Below, in pieces: positions 37,350 through 46,976 of a DNA stretch of 64,000 nt. Each line of letters starts with the position of its first letter. Within the stretch, counting starts at the first letter, position 1. The translations under genes and the position numbers were made by a program. The stretch covers positions 391 through 64,390 of the forward strand of contig NZ_MJIL01000053.1 in NCBI RefSeq assembly GCF_001939735.1. Direction: 5' to 3'. Source of the DNA: Photobacterium proteolyticum (lineage in GTDB: Bacteria > Pseudomonadota > Gammaproteobacteria > Enterobacterales > Vibrionaceae). The notes under the pieces are model-generated. The model did not search any database. It was not told the DNA's origin and saw nothing but the letters and a program-made list of their open reading frames with translations.

Positions 37350-37742
37350 TTAAAACTGAATAACCCGATCGGCCGTTAGCATCGCCTCGGCAAGCCCGCC
37401 TAGCCCGGCCTGCTCAAACCCCGCGGCCAGATTATGCCCCGGCAAGCTATTTTGCTGTGCCTCCTGCTCGCTGATAATCCCGCGGCGTAATGCCGCAGCC
37501 ACGCAAGTCTGGAGTTCGATTTGATTGCTTAATGCCAACTGCTGCCAGCCTGCGACCAGGTCAAACTCATCCGATGCCGGTGCCGACAGGGATGAACCGT
37601 TATGGACACCGTCCTGATAGAAAAATACCCGCGACAGCCGATGCCCCTGTTCAATCAGTGCCTCGGCAAACAGAAAAGCCGAGCGGGCAGCCTGGGTGCC
37701 ATATGCCGGCCCGTCAACCACCAGCACATAATTCAGGCTCAT
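37350..37742 (-). CDS. tusD: sulfurtransferase TusD
   Basis: A 130-residue DsrE-family protein (E. coli 128). Cys80 in [13 protein letters not shown] is in the position of the active persulfide cysteine of E. coli TusD (Cys78). The ATG overlaps the yheO stop (ATGA), so the regulator-like gene and tusDCB are translated together. [19 protein letters not shown] is the typical N-terminus. Confidence 0.95.
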   Translation of the reverse strand: MSLNYVLVVDGPAYGTQAARSAFLFAEALIEQGHRLSRVFFYQDGVHNGSSLSAPASDEFDLVAGWQQLALSNQIELQTCVAAALRRGIISEQEAQQNSLPGHNLAAGFEQAGLGGLAEAMLTADRVIQF

Positions 37743-38467
37743 TTTTCGCCATCCTCAGTCTTACGCTGGCGGATATACAGGTATACCGTGTGCTTGGAAA
37801 TATTCAGTCGCTCCGCCACGCGGTTAATCGCATCTTTGATATCGAAAATACCTTTGTCGTATAGCTCCATGACAATCTGGCGGTTCTTGGCGTTGTTAGA
37901 CACATTCTTGTCGGCATTGATCTCTTCAATCGTTCGCTCGACCGTCTGATCAACCAGCTCGTCGACGTCGCTGGCAAAGTTAACGCTCGATGCAGCCTGC
38001 TTGGCTTCATCAGTCGGCATAAAGGATTGCAGGATCTGCGAGAAAGGCGCATCCAGATTGACGTTGATACAAAGCAGACCAATGACCCGGTCCTCGCCAT
38101 TGCGTATCGCAATGGTGATCGACTTCATCAGATCGCCGCCCTTGGCACGGGTAAAATAAGCTCGGGAGAAGTTACGTTCCGAACCTTCGATATCTCGCAA
38201 CATCCGCAACGCCAGATCAGTTATCGGCGATCCGACCTTACGCCCAGTATTTTCACCATTAGCAATTTTGATCGCCGATGTATTGAGATCGGCCAGTGAG
38301 TGCAAAACAATCTCACAAAACGGTCCGATCAGCGCTGCCAGGCCATCCACCACGGCCTCGTAAGAGCGTAAGATGATATAATCATGTTCACTAAACGCAC
38401 GCGGCTCAATCAAATCACTCTCGATCATGACTTCAGAGCCAAAGTTATCTGTAGATACCACTGTCAT
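37739..38467 (-). CDS. yheO: YheO family PAS/helix-turn-helix regulator
   Basis: A 242-residue protein (E. coli 240). The YheO-type PAS domain (about 20-130, [20 protein letters not shown]) is followed by a C-terminal helix-turn-helix (about 190-235, [20 protein letters not shown]). The ATG at 38467 has AAGGA 5 nt upstream; a TTG five codons earlier is less likely. It heads the tusDCB message, as in E. coli. Ligand and targets are unknown. Confidence 0.92.
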   Translation of the reverse strand: MTVVSTDNFGSEVMIESDLIEPRAFSEHDYIILRSYEAVVDGLAALIGPFCEIVLHSLADLNTSAIKIANGENTGRKVGSPITDLALRMLRDIEGSERNFSRAYFTRAKGGDLMKSITIAIRNGEDRVIGLLCINVNLDAPFSQILQSFMPTDEAKQAASSVNFASDVDELVDQTVERTIEEINADKNVSNNAKNRQIVMELYDKGIFDIKDAINRVAERLNISKHTVYLYIRQRKTEDGEK

Positions 38468-38625
38468 ATCTTCCTTGCTCAAACCATTTTATTTAGTTTC
38501 ACCGTCTTCAAAGATCGTGAAAATAAATAGAACGGATAAAATTTCAAATCTTGCTTGCAAGTTTATCAGAATTTTGAAAGTAGCCTGAACTTTTATCTGG
38601 ATATTCAACTAGCAGTATAAAGCAA

Positions 38626-38649
38626 AAAACCCGGCAGAAGCCGGGTTTT
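38626..38649 (-). terminator. fkpA terminator
   Basis: CCCGGC-AGAA-GCCGGG flanked by A4 and T4, with A/T on both sides. It lies about 50 bp after the fkpA stop, between fkpA and yheO. Confidence 0.85.
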
Positions 38650-38698
38650 GTCTACTTATTATTCGATTTTGGTATATTTAACCTTAACGAACAATCGC

Positions 38699-39499
38699 TT
38701 ACTGTGTTACTGCTGCTGGTTTTTCAGCCTTGACGATATCAAGCAGTTCAACTTCAAACACCAAGGTTGAGTTTGCAGGAATACTCGGGTTAGCCTGAGA
38801 ACCATATGCCAGCTCTGGCGGAATAACAAACTTGAACTTAGAGCCAACCTGCATCAGCTGCACGCCTTCAGTCCAGCCAGGGATCACCTGGTTCAGAGGG
38901 AATGTCGCCGGCTGGTTGCGTTTGTAAGAGCTGTCGAACTCGGTACCGTCAGTCAGGGTACCCTTATAGTGAACCTTAACAGTATCGGTAGCTGCCGGCT
39001 TGTCACCCTCGCCCTGTGTTTCTACCTGATAAAGAAGACCAGAGTCTGTCTTCATCACGCCTTCCAGCTTTTCAAACTCGGAACGGTACTCTTCACCGGC
39101 CTTAATATTCTTCTCGGATTCTGCCTGCGCTTTTGCTGCCACGATTTCAGACACACGCTTGTCCAGGTCCTGAAGCGCCTGTTGCGTTTCTTCCGGTGTC
39201 ATGCGGCTCTTGCCTGCAAATACATCGCTAACACCAGCCAGTACGTGCTCGCGGTCCAGCTCCAGACCCAGCTCTTTTTGCTGATCCAGGTTTGCCGACA
39301 AATATTGCGCCAGTGATGCGCCGATCGCATAGGCGGCTTTCTCATCCTCGGAAGCAAATGCTGCCGGCGTTGCCTCAGATGCTACCTGCTCTACCTTTGC
39401 AGGTTCTGCAGGTTTTGCTTCAGCCGCTTTTTCATCTTGGCAGCCTACAGCAAGTAGGATCGTAGCAGCCAAAACAGACATCTTTAGAACAGGTTTCAT
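38699..39499 (-). CDS. fkpA: FKBP-type peptidyl-prolyl isomerase with lipoprotein signal
   Basis: A 266-residue envelope chaperone/isomerase. The N-terminal dimerisation domain (about 45-140, KAAYAIGASLAQYLSANLDQ) precedes the FKBP domain (about 150-255) with VKVHYKGTLTDGTEFDSSY, PLNQVIPGWTEGVQLM and FVIPPELAYG. The signal peptide ends in LLAVGC (Cys20), a lipobox; E. coli FkpA is soluble and periplasmic, so this one is probably membrane-anchored. The start at 39499 has GGAGAA upstream and is preferred over 39514. It is followed by its own terminator. Confidence 0.92.
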   Translation of the reverse strand: MKPVLKMSVLAATILLAVGCQDEKAAEAKPAEPAKVEQVASEATPAAFASEDEKAAYAIGASLAQYLSANLDQQKELGLELDREHVLAGVSDVFAGKSRMTPEETQQALQDLDKRVSEIVAAKAQAESEKNIKAGEEYRSEFEKLEGVMKTDSGLLYQVETQGEGDKPAATDTVKVHYKGTLTDGTEFDSSYKRNQPATFPLNQVIPGWTEGVQLMQVGSKFKFVIPPELAYGSQANPSIPANSTLVFEVELLDIVKAEKPAAVTQ

Positions 39500-39545
39500 G
39501 TATTTCTCCATCAATCGATGAGGGAATGCCTCATTTTTATAATCG

Positions 39546-39570
39546 GCTTTTCACCATTGCTGTGAAAAGC
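39546..39570 (-). other. hairpin upstream of fkpA
   Basis: GCTTTTCAC / GTGAAAAGC is a 9-bp perfect stem with a 7-nt loop, 47 bp before the fkpA ATG. It could be an operator or part of the 5' leader; there is no T-run typical of a terminator. Confidence 0.5.
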
Positions 39571-39592
39571 GCGCTATATCAATATACTAATA

Positions 39593-39651
39593 CCAACCGT
39601 ATTAAGTCACTGCCTAACTATCATTTTTAATCAGTGACTTAATACGCTTGG
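39593..39651. repeat. long palindrome, TACCAA-type intergenic repeat
   Basis: CCAACCGTATTAAGTCACTG (39593-39612) and CAGTGACTTAATACGCTTGG (39632-39651) form a 20-bp inverted repeat with one mismatch around a 19-nt loop. It begins with CTAATACCAA, as does the element at 53291. It looks like a short mobile or REP-like palindrome placed between divergent genes. Confidence 0.75.
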
Positions 39652-39694
39652 CCACATTTTATCTCTTAGCAAAACAAACCGGAACCAGACCTTA

Positions 39695-40672
39695 ATGCAT
39701 AAAAAAATACAAGCCTTTAGCATTATTTTGGCACTGATTACCCTGACTGGCTGCTTTTTTTCGGGCTCAGAGGTCAAGCGCTGGTCTATTGCTCCCGAAG
39801 GTGCCACCAGCTTTAGCCTCAGCCGAGACGGCCGCTTTGCCATTCTGCACTCAACGGAACAAGGTATCGTGCTATGGGATTTACAGCAAAACAAAAAGTT
39901 AGCCGACTTTGGTTCTCAAGACCCACATCACAATACCGTTCTAACCAGCCGTATTTCCGACAACAACCGCTACGCTATTACCGCCACGGCACAAAACTTT
40001 GCGGTGTGGGACTTGGCATGGGGACGCTCAGACGGGCTTTGGTCCATATCGGACGGGATCATCCGTGATGTCGATATAGCAAGCAACGGTCAGCACATTC
40101 TGCTAGGACTCTCTAACGGCAAGGCACTGTACATCGACTTGGGCAGCGGACGGCGGCTAGAGTTCCTTGCCCATCGAGAAAAAGTTAATTCTGTTGCCCT
40201 GTCGGCCAACGGACAGTTTGCCCTGTCGGGCGGCAATGACTATTACGCCTACCTCTGGGATACCCGCAACGGTCAAATCATCTATCAGTTCGAGCATACT
40301 TCACGGATCAGCCGGGTCGCCCTTCAACGGGACGGCAAGCTGGCGCTCACCGCCGACGGCGGCAACGATGTGTTTATCTGGGATCTTAACAGCGGTGTGA
40401 AGCAGACCGAGCTGGCTGTTCGTCTGCGTCAGCAAAACTTGTCCAGCGCCCGGTTCTCGGATGACGGCACTCAGATCGCAACAGGCACCCCGGCGAGACG
40501 CATAGAATTGTGGGACAGCAAGACAGGCGGGAACCTCGGCCGCTGGGAAGCCGCACCGCAACAAGACACTCGACCACCGGCGGCAGTGGTGTATGATGTG
40601 GCCATTACCCCTGACGGACAGGTTATATCCGGCACATCCGCCGGCATTGCCCAGGCCTGGACCACAGATTAA
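39695..40672 (+). CDS. WD40-repeat lipoprotein
   Basis: A 325-residue protein. The signal peptide ends in LTLTGC (Cys20), so it is a lipoprotein; Phe21 suggests outer-membrane sorting. The rest is a beta-propeller of about seven WD40-like blades, ending in WDL, WDT, WDLNSG, WDSKTG and similar. No enzyme motif is seen; propellers of this kind are protein-binding scaffolds. It is divergent from fkpA and 19 bp before slyX, a place where Vibrionaceae carry such a gene as far as I recall. Function unknown; an envelope-assembly role is only a guess from location. Confidence 0.85.
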   Translation: MHKKIQAFSIILALITLTGCFFSGSEVKRWSIAPEGATSFSLSRDGRFAILHSTEQGIVLWDLQQNKKLADFGSQDPHHNTVLTSRISDNNRYAITATAQNFAVWDLAWGRSDGLWSISDGIIRDVDIASNGQHILLGLSNGKALYIDLGSGRRLEFLAHREKVNSVALSANGQFALSGGNDYYAYLWDTRNGQIIYQFEHTSRISRVALQRDGKLALTADGGNDVFIWDLNSGVKQTELAVRLRQQNLSSARFSDDGTQIATGTPARRIELWDSKTGGNLGRWEAAPQQDTRPPAAVVYDVAITPDGQVISGTSAGIAQAWTTD

Positions 40673-40691
40673 CCGCGGACATATTCGCCCT

Positions 40692-40913
40692 ATGAGTGAC
40701 ATCGACAAACTACAGGCTCAAATTGACGAGCTGGAAATGAAACAGGCTTTCCAGGAGCAGACCATCGAAGATCTGAACCAGGCACTGACCAAGCAGCAGT
40801 TCTTGATCGACGAAATGCAGGTGCAGCTGAAATATATGGTCGGCAAGGTGAAAGGCATGGAGCCATCGAACATGGCCAGCGAATCCGAAGAAACGCCACC
40901 ACCGCATTATTGA
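40692..40913 (+). CDS. slyX: SlyX protein
   Basis: A 73-residue coiled-coil protein (E. coli 72), [20 protein letters not shown], ending in the family-typical PPPHY. Function unknown despite wide conservation. A longer in-frame start at 40593 would lie inside the preceding gene and is rejected. It converges on slyD with a shared terminator. Confidence 0.92.
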   Translation: MSDIDKLQAQIDELEMKQAFQEQTIEDLNQALTKQQFLIDEMQVQLKYMVGKVKGMEPSNMASESEETPPPHY

Positions 40914-40923
40914 TGATTCAAAA

Positions 40924-40951
40924 AAAACGGGAAGCCTGAGCTTCCCGTTTT
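40924..40951. terminator. bidirectional slyX/slyD terminator
   Basis: AAAACGGGAAG / CTTCCCGTTTT, an 11-bp perfect stem with a 6-nt loop and A/T on both sides, between convergent slyX and slyD. Confidence 0.92.
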
Positions 40952-40974
40952 CTATTACTGATTAAGCGCAGGGC

Positions 40975-41550
40975 TTAGTGAGAACAGCCGCAGCCGCCCT
41001 TCTCTTCGCCACCACAGCAACCGCCTTCTTCTTTGTGGTCGTGACCGTGGTCGTCGCCGCAGCTACCGCCACCACAGCAACCACCGCCCTGGTGAATATG
41101 ACCGTGAGCGATCTCTTCTTCTGTTGCAGCACGCAGTGCAACAACTTCAGCGTTAAATGTCAGCGTCTGGCCCGCTAGCATGTGGTTACCGTCAACAACA
41201 ACGTGGTCGCCATCAACTTCTGTTACTTCTACAGGAATTGGACCCTGGTCAGTATCCGCCAGGAAGCGCATGCCAACAGTGATCTCGTCAACACCCTGGA
41301 AAACATCTGCAGGTACACGCTGAACCATTTCAGCCACGTGCTCACCGTATGCATCTTCAGGAGCAACAGTCACTTCAAATTTGTCACCGGCTTCACGACC
41401 TTCCAGAGCCTTCTCAAGACCAACAATCAGGTTATTGTGGCCGTGAAGGTAATCCAGTGGTGCATCCGCTGTTGACTGGTCAACAACCACGCCTTCTTCA
41501 GTTTTCACTTGATAAGCTAGGCTTACTACGATGTCTTTAGTGACTTTCAT
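40975..41550 (-). CDS. slyD: FKBP-type peptidyl-prolyl isomerase SlyD with metal-binding tail
   Basis: A 191-residue cytoplasmic isomerase/chaperone (E. coli 196). The FKBP domain with inserted IF domain (1-about 145) contains PLDYLHGHNNLIVGLEKALE and the IF segment EDAYGEHVAEMVQ. The tail (about 150-191) is rich in His, Cys and Gly (HIHQGGGCCGGGSCGDDHGH), which in E. coli binds nickel and feeds hydrogenase maturation. The ATG at 41550 has GGAG upstream; a longer start at 41607 adds residues absent from the family. Confidence 0.96.
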   Translation of the reverse strand: MKVTKDIVVSLAYQVKTEEGVVVDQSTADAPLDYLHGHNNLIVGLEKALEGREAGDKFEVTVAPEDAYGEHVAEMVQRVPADVFQGVDEITVGMRFLADTDQGPIPVEVTEVDGDHVVVDGNHMLAGQTLTFNAEVVALRAATEEEIAHGHIHQGGGCCGGGSCGDDHGHDHKEEGGCCGGEEKGGCGCSH

Positions 41551-41685
41551 GTTTACTCCGATAGGTAAATAGTACCGTTTCATTGTGACTATCTTGCAGA
41601 CGCACAATCACGATGAAACGGCACTCAATATAAATCTCACCCGCATAATAACGGATAAAGGCACCTTGATGCCAATATCTGCTCG

Positions 41686-41895
41686 CTATTCGGGTTTAAA
41701 GATCCCAATTACTTGCTGCTTGGTCTGCGGGGAAAGCTGTTCACTTTCCGCTACAGATTGCGGCACCCGACGGTCGGTATGATGGCACTCCACGCACTCG
41801 ACCATCTCGACGTCATTCTCTTGCCACCAGCGCAAGGTGTCTTGTTTTTTGCACTCAGGACACACCGCTCCGGCAATAAATCGTTTTTTTGCCAT
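41686..41895 (-). CDS. yheV: YheV family putative zinc-binding protein
   Basis: A 69-residue protein (E. coli 66), MAKKRFIAGAVCPECKKQDT, with CPEC (12-15) and CVEC (about 37-40) as a probable zinc ribbon and the family ending QVIGIFKPE. It lies next to kefB as in E. coli. The start at 41895 fits the family; 41934 would add 13 extra residues. Function unknown. Confidence 0.9.
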   Translation of the reverse strand: MAKKRFIAGAVCPECKKQDTLRWWQENDVEMVECVECHHTDRRVPQSVAESEQLSPQTKQQVIGIFKPE

Positions 41896-41948
41896 GTTAC
41901 CCATTCCCTTACAACTGGCTGTTATGACAAACATTCATAACAGCCTGA

Positions 41949-43751
41949 CTAGTCCCAACCATTGTGCCGCTCACGTTCACCGCGCATTTCCCGATCGAAA
42001 ATCTCTTCCAGCTCTTTCCGGGCCTCTTTGGCCCGCGATGCCAGATGCACATCCTCGGAATGCTGCGGCAACAAATCCCGTAGCGCTGTTGTATCCAGTT
42101 TACGGAAATGTGCCTCGGCCCGCTTAGCTTTGTACGGGTGCATACCCAGAGATATGAGGGCCTGGCGACCTAAATCAAGGGCACCGGCAAAAGTTTCACG
42201 GGAAAAACACTCAACCCCATGGCTAAGTAGCTGATGGGCCTCAACCCGGCTTCTTGCCCGTGCCAGCACTTTGAGATTGGGGAAATACTGCTGACACAGA
42301 GTAACGACCTCCATCACTTCATCGGGCTCGTCGGTACAGATGATTATCGCCTCGGCCTTGTCAGCCCCTGCCGCCCGCAACAAGTCAAGCTGAGTGGCAT
42401 CACCGTAATACACCTTGTAGCCGAACTTGCGCAGGAACTGGATCTGGCTCGGATCCCGCTCAAGCACCGTTACCCGGATCTTGTTGGCAAACAGCAACCG
42501 CCCGACGACCTGGCCGAAGCGGCCAAAACCGGTAATGATCACCCGTGGCTCACGGTCAATCACATCGCTTTCCAGCGACTCTTCTTCGGCCTTGAATGTC
42601 CGGATGAACCACTTGTCCTGAAGCAACAGGATCAGCGGGGTGGTCATCATCGAAATACTCACCACCACCAGCAGGAAAGCCGACAGCTCTTTACCGAGCA
42701 GTCCCTCACCCAGTGCCGCCGTGAACAGTACGAAGGCAAACTCACCGCCCTGGCTAAGGATTGCAGCCATCTGGCTGCGTGACTTGGCACGGATCCCAAA
42801 CAAGCGGGCCAGTCCATACAGCAGCAGTCCCTTCACGCAGATCAGGGCGATAACGGCCAGCAGAATTTGTAACGGGTACTCCAGCAGCAGTCCGAGATTG
42901 ACCGCCATGCCGACCGAGATAAAGAACAGCCCGAGCAACAGCCCCTTGAACGGTTCGATAGCAATTTCCAGCTCATGGCGATACTCGCTCTCGGCCAGCA
43001 GTACCCCCGCAAGAAATGTTCCCAGCGCCATCGACAGCCCCAGCGACTGCATACCAAGCGCAATGCCGATCACCAATAGCAAGGCAGCTACATTAAACAG
43101 CTCGCGAACACCACTTAGCACCACCCAGCGAAACAGCGGACGCAGCAGAAAGTGTCCGCCCACCAGCAGCGCCAATATGCCACCAATCATCCAGGCGAAG
43201 TCAAGCCAGCTTCCCCCGCCGCCGCCTGCCAGCACCGGCAGGACAGCCAGCATCGGGATCACCGCGATATCCTGAAATAGCAATACCGCAAACCCCGACT
43301 GCCCGGTTTCGCTGCCGTCGAGGTTCTGCTCCTCAATCACCCGTAGTGCAATGGCCGTGGATGAGAGCGCCAACCCCATGCCGACCACTGCGGCATCTCG
43401 CCAGCTGATGTCGGGAAGAAACGGCCGGCAGGCCATTACAATGGCGGCAATCACTATGCTGGTCACCACGACCTGGCTGCCTCCCAGCCCGAGGATCGGC
43501 TTGCGCATCTGCCACAGTTTCTTGGGGTTCAGTTCGAGACCGATCAGAAACAACAGCAGGACGACCCCGAACTCGGAGAAATGCAAAATGGCATCGACAT
43601 CAGAGATCAGCCTCAGCCCCCACGGACCTATGGCGATACCGGCCAGCAAATAGCCCAATACCGAGCCCAGCCCCAGGCGCTGGGCGATCGGTACAGCCAC
43701 AACGGCCGCCGCCAGGAAGACAACACTGACAGAAAGTACATCACTGGCCAT
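41949..43751 (-). CDS. kefB: glutathione-regulated potassium-efflux protein KefB
   Basis: A 600-residue K+/H+ antiporter (E. coli 601). The membrane domain (1-about 380, 12 or more helices) has [20 protein letters not shown] and [12 protein letters not shown]; the RCK domain (about 400-540) has the Rossmann [10 protein letters not shown]. Glutathione holds it closed and glutathione adducts open it, acidifying the cytoplasm against electrophiles. The ATG at 43751 gives the E. coli N-terminus ([12 protein letters not shown]) and overlaps kefG by 11 bp; the longer start at 43868 lies inside kefG. Confidence 0.95.
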   Translation of the reverse strand: MASDVLSVSVVFLAAAVVAVPIAQRLGLGSVLGYLLAGIAIGPWGLRLISDVDAILHFSEFGVVLLLFLIGLELNPKKLWQMRKPILGLGGSQVVVTSIVIAAIVMACRPFLPDISWRDAAVVGMGLALSSTAIALRVIEEQNLDGSETGQSGFAVLLFQDIAVIPMLAVLPVLAGGGGGSWLDFAWMIGGILALLVGGHFLLRPLFRWVVLSGVRELFNVAALLLVIGIALGMQSLGLSMALGTFLAGVLLAESEYRHELEIAIEPFKGLLLGLFFISVGMAVNLGLLLEYPLQILLAVIALICVKGLLLYGLARLFGIRAKSRSQMAAILSQGGEFAFVLFTAALGEGLLGKELSAFLLVVVSISMMTTPLILLLQDKWFIRTFKAEEESLESDVIDREPRVIITGFGRFGQVVGRLLFANKIRVTVLERDPSQIQFLRKFGYKVYYGDATQLDLLRAAGADKAEAIIICTDEPDEVMEVVTLCQQYFPNLKVLARARSRVEAHQLLSHGVECFSRETFAGALDLGRQALISLGMHPYKAKRAEAHFRKLDTTALRDLLPQHSEDVHLASRAKEARKELEEIFDREMRGERERHNGWD

Positions 43752-44310
43752 AGTCAGCCTCCTTGCCGTCAGCCAGCGGATCGCTGAGCCAGTGACGATA
43801 ACTCTGGACGTGTTGCTCAAGCTCTTGCGCCGGGATCCGTCTTGCCCAGTGCAATACCAGCGGCTCAAGCCACGTCATCTGACATAAATCGGCAGACAGC
43901 TCAAAAGGCTTTAGGATCTCCGCGATGCTACAGCGATTATAGCCGTCCGGGGTATAGGCCTCTGCCGCTCCGCCGGTGGTGATCACCGAGCGCCAGTATT
44001 TGCCTTTGGTCTCGATGCCATCGCCGTGCGCAAATCCCTTGCTTAATATCACATCCATCCACTCCTTGAGCAAAGCCGGACAGGAATACATATAGAGGGG
44101 ATGCTGAAAAACAATAATGTCATGGCGGCGGATCAGCGCCCGTTCATGGTTTATATCGATGAAAAAATCAGGGTAAGCGGCATACAGATCATGTATCGTC
44201 ACATGCTCGAGATCCTCTATTCCCTTGAGCATCTCATTGTTAGCCACCGACTCCTGCGGATCCGGGTGGGCATAAACTACCAAAATCTTTGGCCGTCCTT
44301 GTTTGGTCAT
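43741..44310 (-). CDS. kefG: KefG quinone oxidoreductase-type ancillary protein
   Basis: A 189-residue flavodoxin-fold protein (E. coli 184) of the KefF/MdaB family with [17 protein letters not shown] and the FMN-site segment [17 protein letters not shown]. It binds KefB and is needed for its full activity. It overlaps kefB by 11 bp. Confidence 0.94.
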   Translation of the reverse strand: MTKQGRPKILVVYAHPDPQESVANNEMLKGIEDLEHVTIHDLYAAYPDFFIDINHERALIRRHDIIVFQHPLYMYSCPALLKEWMDVILSKGFAHGDGIETKGKYWRSVITTGGAAEAYTPDGYNRCSIAEILKPFELSADLCQMTWLEPLVLHWARRIPAQELEQHVQSYRHWLSDPLADGKEADYGQ

Positions 44311-44464
44311 AGTGTCCCTTACAATAACCTGCGGATTATTCCCTCAGGCGCAACGTCTATCATGATTTCTATACACATCATACATAATTGTACCGGCAGC
44401 GGATCACCTGAATCTCAATTCATAACCGCATCTTTCTCAATATAGCTCGGCGATTATCATCGAG

Positions 44465-44492
44465 TTAGCAGTCAGAGGCCGTTTGGTATAGA
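44465..44492 (+). promoter_or_regulatory. possible yheS promoter
   Basis: TTAGCA (44465-44470), 16 bp, TATAGA (44487-44492), about 57 bp before the yheS ATG, in the 238-bp gap between divergent kefG and yheS. Confidence 0.4.
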
Positions 44493-44548
44493 CTGCCGCT
44501 CATTTCGTGCACTTTATTTTGCGGAGCGGGGCTACCCCGACACTGTCG

Positions 44549-46474
44549 ATGATTACCTTTTCGGACATTCAGCTACTACGAGGCGGTAAAGCCCTTCTCG
44601 AGAACGCCACTGCCACCATCCATCCCGGCGACAAGGTCGGCCTGGTCGGAAAAAATGGCTGTGGTAAATCTACCTTATTTGCCTTACTAAAAGGTGAATT
44701 GAGCGTCGATGCCGGCACCTGCCAATTCCCTGCCAACTGGGAGCTGGCCTGGGTTGCCCAGGAGACCCCGGCACTGGAGCGTAGTGCGATTGAGTATGTG
44801 ATCGACGGAGACCGCGAATACCGTCAGCTAGAGCAAGACTTAGCCGCGGCTGAGCAAACCAACAACGGCAATAAAGTCGCCGAGTTACACGGCAAGCTTG
44901 ATACCATCGGCGGCTACAGTATCAATGCCCGAGCCGCCGAGTTGCTTGATGGCCTGGGTTTTTCCCAGGAACAGATGCAATGGAACCTGACCCAGTTCTC
45001 CGGTGGCTGGCGGATGCGCCTGAACCTTGCGCAGGCACTGCTTTGCCGCTCCGATCTGCTGCTTCTCGATGAGCCAACCAACCACCTGGATCTGGATGCC
45101 GTAATGTGGCTGGAAAAATGGCTCCAGAACTATCGAGGCACCCTGGTACTGATCTCCCATGACCGTGACTTTCTTGATCCGGTCGTCGGCCGCATCATCC
45201 ATATCGAAAACCAGACCCTGAACAGCTACACCGGTAACTATTCGTCGTTTGAAAACCAGCGTGCAGAAAAACTGGTTTTACAGCAAGCCATGTACCAGAA
45301 GCAACAGAAGCAAATGTCGCACATGCAGTCGTATATCGACCGCTTCCGCTACAAGGCCAGCAAAGCCCGTCAGGCACAGAGCCGTATCAAGGCACTGGAG
45401 CGAATGGAGAAGGTGCTCCCGGCCCAGTTTGATAACCCGTTCAGCTTCGAGTTTCGCGAGCCGTCTGCCCTGCCCAACCCGATCATGATGATGGATGAGG
45501 TCGCGGCCGGTTACGGTGACAACCTGATCCTGGAAAAAATCCGCCTCAACCTTGTTCCGGGCAGCCGCATCGGCCTGCTAGGGCGGAACGGTGCCGGTAA
45601 ATCGACCCTAATCAAGCTACTGTCTGGCGAGCTACCGGCCCAGGCTGGCGACCTGACCTATTCGCAAGGCGTCAAGATCGGCTACTTTGCCCAGCACCAG
45701 CTAGAGACCCTGCGACTTGATGACACACCGGTTCAGCATTTGGCGCGTATTGCCCCGCAGGCCACCGAACAGCAGCTTCGTGACTATCTCGGCAGCTTCG
45801 GTTTTGTCGGTGACAAAGCCCTCGATAAAGTCGGCCCGTTCTCGGGCGGCGAAAAAGCCCGCTTGGTACTGGCACTCATTGTATGGCAGCGGCCGAACCT
45901 GTTGCTGCTCGATGAACCGACCAACCACCTGGATTTGGATATGCGTCAGGCACTGACACTGGCCCTGCAGTCTTACGAAGGGGCCATGGTCATCGTCAGC
46001 CACGACCGCTACCTGCTGCGTGCCACCACCGATGATCTATATCTGGTCCATGACCGTCAGGTGATGCCGTTCGACGGTGATCTGAATGATTACCATAAGT
46101 GGCTCACCGAACAGCAACGCAACGAACGTCGGGAACAACAGGCTGCAAAGCCAGAAACCACCAAAGACAACAGTGCAGCTTCCCGCAAGGAGCAGAAACG
46201 TCTTGAGGCCGAGTTCCGCAAACAAACGGCACCACTGCGCAAGAAAATTGACAAGCTGGACAAGCAAATGGAAAAGCTGGCTACCGAAGTCGAGCAGGCA
46301 GAAACCGAACTGTCCGATCCGGCAATTTACAATGCCGAGAACAAAGTTCGCCTGAACGAGCAGCTCAAGCGCCAGGGGGATGCCAAGTCGTCACTGGAAG
46401 AGATCGAGATGGAGTGGATGGAGCTGCAGGAAGAGCTGGAAACAATGGAAGCCCAGTTCCAGGGTAACAGCTAA
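44549..46474 (+). CDS. yheS: ABC-F family ATPase YheS
   Basis: A 641-residue soluble protein (E. coli 637) with two ABC domains: Walker A GLVGKNGCGKST and GLLGRNGAGKST, signatures FSGGWRM and FSGGEKA, Walker B LLLLDEPTNHLDLDA and LLLLDEPTNHLDLDM. The linker between them is the P-site tRNA-interaction motif, and a long coiled-coil tail (about 530-640) follows. No membrane domain: like EttA and other ABC-F proteins it acts on the ribosome. The start at 44549 gives the E. coli N-terminus but has no clear ribosome site; a GTG at 44507 is the alternative. Confidence 0.95.
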   Translation: MITFSDIQLLRGGKALLENATATIHPGDKVGLVGKNGCGKSTLFALLKGELSVDAGTCQFPANWELAWVAQETPALERSAIEYVIDGDREYRQLEQDLAAAEQTNNGNKVAELHGKLDTIGGYSINARAAELLDGLGFSQEQMQWNLTQFSGGWRMRLNLAQALLCRSDLLLLDEPTNHLDLDAVMWLEKWLQNYRGTLVLISHDRDFLDPVVGRIIHIENQTLNSYTGNYSSFENQRAEKLVLQQAMYQKQQKQMSHMQSYIDRFRYKASKARQAQSRIKALERMEKVLPAQFDNPFSFEFREPSALPNPIMMMDEVAAGYGDNLILEKIRLNLVPGSRIGLLGRNGAGKSTLIKLLSGELPAQAGDLTYSQGVKIGYFAQHQLETLRLDDTPVQHLARIAPQATEQQLRDYLGSFGFVGDKALDKVGPFSGGEKARLVLALIVWQRPNLLLLDEPTNHLDLDMRQALTLALQSYEGAMVIVSHDRYLLRATTDDLYLVHDRQVMPFDGDLNDYHKWLTEQQRNERREQQAAKPETTKDNSAASRKEQKRLEAEFRKQTAPLRKKIDKLDKQMEKLATEVEQAETELSDPAIYNAENKVRLNEQLKRQGDAKSSLEEIEMEWMELQEELETMEAQFQGNS

Positions 46475-46476
46475 TA

Positions 46477-46941
46477 ATGCCTCATCCTGCTGTATTCTCG
46501 GCAGAGGTTTTTTGGCAGTTCAGCCTGAATCATTATGCTCGGGCTGGCGTCGAACATGCCTGCCTGACACTGCAAAACACCTATCAGGGCAATGTGAACC
46601 TTGCCCTGTTACTGCATTGGCTGGATACCCTGCATATTGAGCTGGCCGATCAGCAAATCCATGCCCTGATAGCCAGCCTTGTCGTCAGCGACAAGCAACT
46701 GCAACAATATCGCACCATGCGCCAGCGGCTAAAACCCCAGCTAGCCCCTGCGGGCTACCAGCTGTTGCTGGATTTCGAGCTGGAGCTTGAGAAAAGCCAG
46801 CAGCATGAGCTGCTCGAGCAACTTAACCTTTTATTGCCTTTACCGGCCCCTGCGGCAGGAACAGTGACAAGCAACAATCTGGCCCGTTACTGCCAGCAAC
46901 TTGGGGCCACCTCACTGCTATCTCACCTTCAGGGCAAGTAG
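46477..46941 (+). CDS. TIGR02444/DUF2390 family protein
   Basis: A 154-residue, mostly helical, acidic protein without membrane segments, MPHPAVFSAEVFWQFSLNHY, with NTYQGNVNLALLLHWLD typical of the TIGR02444 family found next to yheS in Vibrio and Pseudomonas. Function unknown. It starts 2 bp after the yheS stop, so the two are co-transcribed, and converges on the LysE-type gene. Confidence 0.82.
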   Translation: MPHPAVFSAEVFWQFSLNHYARAGVEHACLTLQNTYQGNVNLALLLHWLDTLHIELADQQIHALIASLVVSDKQLQQYRTMRQRLKPQLAPAGYQLLLDFELELEKSQQHELLEQLNLLLPLPAPAAGTVTSNNLARYCQQLGATSLLSHLQGK

Positions 46942-46976
46942 TACTGCTCTGGCAATACAATTCAGGACATCACCTT

